Positions 1 through 5,537 of a stretch of 5,537 nt of DNA are shown in pieces. The translations under genes were made by a program, and so were the position numbers. The notes below the pieces were generated by a model, which worked only from the letters and a program-made list of their open reading frames with translations, was not told the origin of the DNA and did not search any database. The DNA lies in contig WRDJ01000071.1 of assembly GCA_009783495.1 (NCBI GenBank), positions 1 to 5,537 of the forward strand, given 5' to 3'. Within the stretch, counting starts at the first letter, position 1; each line of letters begins with the position of its first letter. This stretch comes from Clostridiales bacterium (GTDB lineage: Bacteria > Bacillota > Dehalobacteriia > UBA4068).

Positions 1-2285
<2,285 letters not shown>

Positions 2286-2352
2286 GGGAGCGGGGTTATG
2301 TAAAAAGCTAAAAAAGCCGTTTTCTCGCGATTTGAAGAGCGGGCAAAAACAT

Positions 2353-2381
2353 TTGGAAAATTCCGCATAATATGTTATAAT
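2353..2381 (+). promoter_or_regulatory. Sigma70-type promoter with extended -10, upstream of the 180-residue protein
   Basis: TTGGAA (2353-2358) is followed by a 17-bp spacer and a perfect TATAAT (2376-2381). A TG lies one base before the -10 (2373-2374), giving an extended -10. Transcription should begin near 2388, leaving a leader of about 39 nt that contains the SD. No clear hairpin terminator for the kinase gene was seen between 2286 and this site, so read-through from the kinase may add to expression. Confidence 0.75.
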
Positions 2382-2413
2382 GAACGAAGAAAATGCTCTG
2401 AACACGCAAAAAT

Positions 2414-2420
2414 AAGGAGG
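2414..2420 (+). promoter_or_regulatory. Strong Shine-Dalgarno site (AAGGAGG) fixing the ATG at 2427
   Basis: AAGGAGG is a full match to the anti-SD and sits 6 nt before ATG 2427. This is the main reason to accept the long N-terminus of the following protein rather than a later in-frame start. Confidence 0.85.
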
Positions 2421-2426
2421 GATAAT

Positions 2427-2969
2427 ATGCAGGTCGAACCGCTGCTTGCATACCGCAGGCCCAGATATCCGCGCCGCAACGAGGGGGTTCCGCCCCACCT
2501 TTTGCTCGCGAAAAACAAAAGCAAGGCCCTCATCGCCGCCATGCTGGTTGTTTCCACCTCCTTGACGGTCGGGTGTATTTCTAGGCTTCAGGGAATAGAT
2601 GTGCCGGATTATTTATCCGAAGCGGACATCATCCAAATTCTGCAAAATGAGGCCGCGGCGCTGGGCATTTCTTTTGAGAACGGGCAAAACATCGTGACCA
2701 GATATTCCGGCCTCGACATAATTCTCGACTTATATAACGAAGAAAAGCAGGTCGGTGTCGCGGTTATCAACGAGAATCAGGCCGCCGCCTTGGATTACAG
2801 AAATGAGCTATACGATGGCCGCGGCATAACGGCCAAAGGCAGCCTTGAAGACGAGCAATCCGTGGATTTCTTTTTGACTTCGGAATACATCGAAAAATAC
2901 AATGCGGAAAATCTGCGTCAGGCCTTCCGCGAGTTCATCGAGTGGCTGCAATCGGAAGGGATAATTTAG
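2427..2969 (+). CDS. Predicted lipoprotein or single-pass membrane protein of unknown function, 180 aa
   Basis: I do not recognise this family with confidence. The start is supported by an AAGGAGG site 6 nt upstream. Residues 1-33 are hydrophilic and rich in Arg, Pro and Lys (YRRPRYPRR at 9-17, KNKSK at 29-33). A hydrophobic stretch (about 34-49) ends in LTVGC with Cys50, which fits a permissive lipobox pattern, although Thr at -3 is not the usual residue. The rest (51-180) is acidic and soluble in character, with charged helices and a C-terminal segment FIEWLQSEGII. The likely location is outside the membrane, tethered by lipid at Cys50 or by an uncleaved helix. The n-region is much longer than in a normal lipoprotein signal. 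A start at TTG 2502 would give a textbook 24-residue signal (MLAKNKSK then the core) but has a poor SD. The gene has its own promoter and is followed by a terminator, so it is probably monocistronic. Function unknown. Confidence 0.85.
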   Translation: MQVEPLLAYRRPRYPRRNEGVPPHLLLAKNKSKALIAAMLVVSTSLTVGCISRLQGIDVPDYLSEADIIQILQNEAAALGISFENGQNIVTRYSGLDIILDLYNEEKQVGVAVINENQAAALDYRNELYDGRGITAKGSLEDEQSVDFFLTSEYIEKYNAENLRQAFREFIEWLQSEGII

Positions 2970-2978
2970 CAAGGACAC

Positions 2979-3014
2979 AAAAAACGCAACCATAAATATG
3001 TGATTGCGTTTTTT
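2979..3014 (+). terminator. Intrinsic terminator after the 180-residue protein gene
   Basis: AAAAAACGCAA (2979-2989) pairs perfectly with TTGCGTTTTTT (3004-3014), with possible further CAT/ATG pairing inside the loop (2991-2993 with 2998-3000). The hairpin begins 9 nt after the stop codon. The T run belongs to the 3' arm. Because the 5' arm starts with an A run, the element could also stop transcription coming from the other strand. The GC core is short, so efficiency may be moderate. Confidence 0.8.
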
Positions 3015-3032
3015 GGGCTATTATGATATTAT
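3004..3032 (+). promoter_or_regulatory. Probable promoter for the cysteine-synthase-family gene, overlapping the terminator
   Basis: TTGCGT (3004-3009), a 17-bp spacer and TATTAT (3027-3032), with TG at 3024-3025 giving an extended -10. The start point would be near 3039, leaving a leader of about 28 nt. The proposed -35 box is part of the 3' arm of the preceding terminator. The -35 is a partial match, but the extended -10 could compensate. Confidence 0.55.
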
Positions 3033-3055
3033 TTTTAACAAATTTATTGATTACG

Positions 3056-3061
3056 GGTGAT
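3056..3061 (+). promoter_or_regulatory. Shine-Dalgarno site GGTGAT for the cysteine-synthase-family gene
   Basis: GGTGAT matches the 3' half of the full SD sequence AAGGAGGTGATC and lies 5 nt before ATG 3067. It is weaker than the SDs of the flanking genes. No better start is nearby, and the protein begins as expected for the family. Confidence 0.6.
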
Positions 3062-3066
3062 AAAAA

Positions 3067-4026
3067 ATGGGCAAAATTCTCTTCAGCGTGTTGCAAACCA
3101 TCGGCAACACCCCCCTCATTGACCTGCAAAGGCTGGCCGCCAGGCACGGCCTGCAAGGGCGCATCCTGGCTAAACTGGATTCCATAAACCCCAGCTTCAG
3201 CAAGAAAGACCGCATCGCCCTGCACATGATCGAAGAGGCGGAAAAGGCCGGCCGGCTCAAACCGGGCCAGCTGATCGTGGAGGAAACCTCCGGGAACACC
3301 GGCAACGGATTGGCTCTCGTCTGCGCGGTCAAGGGCTATCGCTTCGTGGCCGCCATGTCGCGGGGCAATTCCATGGAGCGCGTCAAAATGATGCGCGGTC
3401 TGGGCGCCGAGCTCTTGTTGGTGGATCAAGCGCCGGATTCCAAGCCCGGCCTGGTCTCCGGGGCCGATCTGCAGCTGGTGGAAGAAGCCGCCCGCCGCTA
3501 TGCCAAGGAAAACGGAGCCTATCTGACCGGCCAGTTCTTCAACGAGGAAAACAACGAGGCCCACGAACTGACCACCGCCAAAGAGATTTGGGAGCAGACG
3601 GACGGCACGGTGGCCTATTTCGCCGATTTCGCCGGCACGGGCGGAACCTTCGCCGGAACCAGCAAGGGCCTCAAGCAATATAACCCGCGGATCAAGTGCT
3701 TCATAGTCGAGCCCGCGGGCGGCGCGGTTTACGGCGGGGGCGATCTTTCCTCGCCCGGCCACCGCATTCAGGGTGGCGGCTATGCCAAGGTTCTCGACCT
3801 GATTGACCGGCAAAACATTGACGGCGCCATCCCCGTCACCGACGAAGAGGCCATTGCTTTCACCAGGGAACTCGCGCAAATCGAGGGGATTTTCGCCGGA
3901 TTTTCCTCCGGCGCCAATGTCTGCGCCGCCGTCAAACTCTTGCGGGGCCAAGCCAAGGGCAAGGACGTGGCCGTTTTGATCAACGATTCGGGATTGAAAT
4001 ATCTCAGCACCGACTTATTTGTATAA
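3067..4026 (+). CDS. PLP-dependent cysteine synthase family enzyme (fold type II), 319 aa
   Basis: Cytoplasmic enzyme of the O-acetylserine sulfhydrylase / cystathionine beta-synthase family. The expected chemistry is beta-replacement on an activated serine through an aminoacrylate intermediate. The N-terminus (IGNTPLIDL) matches the family. Lys47 in NPSFSKKDR is the predicted Schiff-base lysine. TSGNTG (74-79) is the substrate carboxylate loop, Q156 in GQFFN lies near the cofactor, GTGGT (190-194) binds the PLP phosphate, and S308 in NDSGLKYLST should contact the pyridine nitrogen. The length fits a CysK-type protein with no C-terminal CBS domains. It departs from ordinary CysK around 184-190 (YFADFAG before GTGGT) and at 231-241, where GHRIQGGGYAK stands in place of the usual IQGIGAGF-type loop. 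It may therefore belong to a divergent subgroup with another activated substrate or nucleophile (for example a 2,3-diaminopropionate synthase-like role); the sequence alone does not decide. It has its own promoter, and no Cys or Met pathway neighbour is visible. Confidence 0.93.
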   Translation: MGKILFSVLQTIGNTPLIDLQRLAARHGLQGRILAKLDSINPSFSKKDRIALHMIEEAEKAGRLKPGQLIVEETSGNTGNGLALVCAVKGYRFVAAMSRGNSMERVKMMRGLGAELLLVDQAPDSKPGLVSGADLQLVEEAARRYAKENGAYLTGQFFNEENNEAHELTTAKEIWEQTDGTVAYFADFAGTGGTFAGTSKGLKQYNPRIKCFIVEPAGGAVYGGGDLSSPGHRIQGGGYAKVLDLIDRQNIDGAIPVTDEEAIAFTRELAQIEGIFAGFSSGANVCAAVKLLRGQAKGKDVAVLINDSGLKYLSTDLFV

Positions 4027-4053
4027 AACTTATCGGCAATAACAACCTTATGC

Positions 4054-4082
4054 TTGACAATCGCAGCTTTGAGCGTTATTAT
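4054..4082 (+). promoter_or_regulatory. Near-consensus sigma70-type promoter for the BTAD regulator
   Basis: TTGACA (4054-4059, perfect -35), a 17-bp spacer and TATTAT (4077-4082, five of six). Transcription should start near 4089 and give a leader of about 55 nt before TTG 4144. The promoter begins 28 bp after the stop of the cysteine-synthase-family gene, with no clear terminator in between. Confidence 0.8.
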
Positions 4083-4090
4083 TGATAATA
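4077..4090 (+). repeat. Perfect 6-2-6 inverted repeat covering the -10 box
   Basis: TATTAT-TG-ATAATA is a perfect dyad whose left arm is the -10 hexamer and whose right arm covers the predicted start point. The position suits an operator for a repressor or an autoregulator, but an AT-only arm can also arise by chance. Confidence 0.4.
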
Positions 4091-4131
4091 CAAGCAAAAA
4101 AATCTTTCAACCCGCGCAAACACTGTCTGAC

Positions 4132-4138
4132 GGAGGTG
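4132..4138 (+). promoter_or_regulatory. Strong Shine-Dalgarno site (GGAGGTG) selecting TTG 4144 as the start of the BTAD regulator
   Basis: GGAGGTG is an exact anti-SD match and lies 5 nt before TTG 4144. The upstream in-frame TTG at 4054 has no SD and is the -35 hexamer of the promoter, so it cannot be the start of an mRNA made from that promoter. Confidence 0.8.
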
Positions 4139-4143
4139 TCGCC

Positions 4144-5358
4144 TTGGGAAAACCCACCGAACCCGCAAACTTTTTTATACAAATGCTGGGCGGCTTTGCC
4201 ATATCCCAGGGCAGCAAGACCCTTTCCCATTCCGTCGGCCGCACCAAGCAGATCTGGACTTTGATAGAATATTTGCTTTTCAACACCAACACCGACGTTT
4301 CGCAGGAAAAACTGATCGAAGTGCTCTGGCCCAGGGACGACATCAACAACCCGCAGAATGCTCTGAAAAACCTCGCCTATCGCGCGCGCCTGCTGCTTAC
4401 CGAGTGTTTCGGCGAAGAATATTCCTTCATCATCTCCAAGGGCAACACCTATTCCTGGAACAGGGAACTGCCGCAAACGCTCGACGTGAAAGAACTTGAA
4501 AGCGCCTATGCCTTGGCTTCCGGCAAAAACGAGTTATCCGCGGAGGAAAAAATCGAACAGCATCTCCGGGCTATCGCCCTCTATAAAGGAGATTTTCTGC
4601 CCAATTCCGCCGTGGAAGCCTGGGTCATCCCCCTCACCGCATATTTCCGCCAGATTTATATGTCCTGCGTCATAGAGGCGGAGGTTCTTTTGGCCGCGCA
4701 GGGGCGCCATAAGGAGATCATCAATATCTGCGCCGACGCCATCGCCCGCGACCCCTTTGAAGAAGTCGTCCACGAAAAAATCATCCGCGCCTATATCGCC
4801 GTGGGGGACACGCACAAGGCCCTCGACCACTATAATTATGTGACCAACCTCTTTTACCGCGAACTGGGCGTGAAAATTTCCAACGAGATCCGCGCCCTCT
4901 ATCACCAAATCATCCAGACCGTCAACGACGTCGAGCTGAATATCAACATCGTTAAAAACGACCTCACGGAAAGCCTGGGCATGAGCGCCCCCTATATCTG
5001 CGAATATGAGGTGTTCAAGAACATATACCGCATGGAATGCCGCAACCTTGTCAGAAGCGGCAAATCCATCTATATCATGCTGGCCTCCATCTCCTATGAA
5101 AACGGCACCGTGCCCAAACCGCCCGTCCTCACCAGCTGCATGGATAAGCTGCTGAAAAGCATTACATATTCGCTGCGCCGCAGCGACGTGGTGGCGCGCT
5201 TTTCGCGCAGTCAGTATATCATTCTTTTGCGTTCCCTCACCTATGAAAACGGGCTGGAGATCATTTCCCGCATCAGCAAGTTTTTCAGCAAAAGCAATAA
5301 TAACCCCCGCATCAAAATTGACATCACCTCGGAAATGATGGAGCCCGCTTTTGTTTAG
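4144..5358 (+). CDS. BTAD-family (SARP-like) winged-helix transcriptional regulator with degenerate GGDEF-like C-terminus, 404 aa
   Basis: Cytoplasmic DNA-binding regulator. TTG 4144 is chosen because of the GGAGGTG site 5 nt upstream and because the family fold begins at once (FFIQMLGGFAI). An OmpR/SARP-type winged helix spans about 10-105, with RTKQIWTLIEYLL, SQEKLIEVLWP and NALKNLAYRARLLL. The bacterial transcriptional activator domain spans about 112-260; its TPR-like helices carry LYKGDFLP, the aligned W160, DPFEEVVHEKIIRAY and YRELGVKISNEI. Residues about 285-400 read as a decayed GGDEF domain: LRRSDVVARFSRSQYIILL (344-362) aligns with the usual R.SD.vaRyGGDEFavlL segment, but SRSQY (354-358) replaces GGDEF, and the metal-binding Asp strand is IMLASI. 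Cyclic-di-GMP synthesis is therefore not expected; a ligand-binding, dimerisation or signalling role is inferred. There is no receiver domain, so control is probably not by direct phosphorylation. The gene has its own near-consensus promoter with a dyad over the -10, which suggests autoregulation. The target genes are unknown. Confidence 0.9.
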   Translation: MGKPTEPANFFIQMLGGFAISQGSKTLSHSVGRTKQIWTLIEYLLFNTNTDVSQEKLIEVLWPRDDINNPQNALKNLAYRARLLLTECFGEEYSFIISKGNTYSWNRELPQTLDVKELESAYALASGKNELSAEEKIEQHLRAIALYKGDFLPNSAVEAWVIPLTAYFRQIYMSCVIEAEVLLAAQGRHKEIINICADAIARDPFEEVVHEKIIRAYIAVGDTHKALDHYNYVTNLFYRELGVKISNEIRALYHQIIQTVNDVELNINIVKNDLTESLGMSAPYICEYEVFKNIYRMECRNLVRSGKSIYIMLASISYENGTVPKPPVLTSCMDKLLKSITYSLRRSDVVARFSRSQYIILLRSLTYENGLEIISRISKFFSKSNNNPRIKIDITSEMMEPAFV

Positions 5359-5383
5359 TTTTTTCGAAAGACCAATTTCGCAT

Positions 5384-5400
5384 ATGTGACCGCGATGTGA
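5384..5400 (+). repeat. Direct repeat ATGTGA x2 at 11-bp spacing
   Basis: ATGTGA occurs at 5384-5389 and again at 5395-5400, with repeat starts 11 bp apart, on one face of the helix. It lies in the gap after the regulator gene and 71 bp before an isolated TATAAT. SARP-type regulators are known to bind direct repeats with about 11-bp spacing, so this is a candidate operator, but two 6-mers are weak evidence. Confidence 0.3.
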
Positions 5401-5454
5401 TTAAGAGGCCATATACTGAAGCCACATAACGGATAACCATGTGCAAATCGAGCA

Positions 5455-5460
5455 TATAAT
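5455..5460 (+). promoter_or_regulatory. Possible -10 box (TATAAT) without a clear -35
   Basis: A perfect TATAAT sits 22 nt before the candidate GTG start at 5483. No good TTGACA-like box is found 16-18 bp upstream and there is no extended TG, so an activator would be needed if this is a real promoter. Its predicted start point (about 5467) leaves only a very short leader. Confidence 0.35.
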
Positions 5461-5482
5461 AAAAAATGAAGGGTGTTTTGCG

Positions 5483-5537
5483 GTGTCCGGATTCTATTTG
5501 CGCCAATCCACAATATTCATTCTGGTGGACGCGTATG
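5483..5537 (+). CDS. Possible start of another gene (3' truncated by window)
   Basis: GTG 5483 opens a frame that stays open to the right edge and reads MSGFYLRQSTIFILVDAY. An SD-like AAGGGTG (5469-5475) lies 7 nt upstream. Only 18 codons are visible, so no family can be named. An alternative ATG at 5466 in another frame is also open but has no SD and a less protein-like reading. Confidence 0.3.
   Translation, partial: MSGFYLRQSTIFILVDAY

Noticed and set aside
2286..2352. Possible terminator after the kinase gene
   Set aside because: The only pairings (GTTTT with AAAAC, CGC with GCG) are short and interrupted, with no T run following, so no terminator is claimed.
2935..3951. 338-codon open frame on the - strand, longer than the + strand gene it overlaps
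   Set aside because: The + strand frame carries every catalytic motif of the cysteine synthase family. The reverse frame has a Gly/Ala-rich composition typical of an antisense shadow of a GC-rich gene and no recognisable motif.
5365..5380. CGAAA/TTTCG hairpin after the regulator stop as a terminator
   Set aside because: Only 5 bp, AT-rich, and the T run lies before the stem instead of after it.
5324..5506. 60-codon - strand frame across the right-hand gap
   Set aside because: It begins at a TTG with only a weak SD, overlaps the 3' end of the regulator and shows no recognisable features. A small gene cannot be fully excluded.
5466..5537. ATG 5466 as the start of the right-edge gene
   Set aside because: No SD precedes it and it lies directly at the predicted start point of the TATAAT promoter. 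GTG 5483 has the better context.

Overview
The window carries four genes, all on the + strand, plus the possible start of a fifth at the right edge. It looks like an ordinary chromosomal stretch of a medium-GC bacterium with strong Shine-Dalgarno sites and sigma70/sigmaA-type promoters. The combination of strong SDs, a TTG start, compact extended -10 promoters and a BTAD regulator carrying a decayed GGDEF-like tail points to an anaerobic member of the Bacillota (clostridial or negativicute type). That assignment is an inference from gene style, not from a marker gene. I see no tRNA, rRNA, insertion sequence, CRISPR array or phage gene.

Layout. Bases 1-2285 hold the 3' part of a large hybrid sensor histidine kinase: the end of a substrate-binding-protein-like sensor domain, one membrane helix, HisKA, HATPase_c and two receiver domains. 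Its frame is open through the left edge, so the real start lies outside the window. A 141-bp gap follows, with a good extended -10 promoter and a near-perfect SD, leading to a 180-residue predicted membrane-anchored protein or lipoprotein of unknown function (2427-2969) with an unusually long basic N-terminus. A hairpin terminator (2979-3014) closes that unit. The -35 box of the next promoter appears to lie inside the terminator's 3' arm. This promoter drives a 319-residue PLP-dependent enzyme of the cysteine synthase family (3067-4026). A third near-consensus promoter (TTGACA-17-TATTAT, 4054-4082), whose -10 lies in a perfect dyad, precedes a BTAD-type winged-helix regulator best started at TTG 4144 and ending at 5358. 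The last 179 bp hold an 11-bp-spaced direct repeat, an isolated TATAAT and a possible GTG start at 5483.

How the genes relate. Separate promoters before genes 2, 3 and 4 suggest mostly independent transcription units rather than one operon. The kinase has no DNA-binding output domain and no partner in the window. The regulator could act on its own promoter or on the gene to its right, but nothing here proves a target. I do not find convincing evidence of a new multi-gene system. The most interesting points are the regulator's degenerate GGDEF-like tail, the overlapping terminator and promoter, the start-site correction for the regulator, and the unrecognised 180-residue protein.
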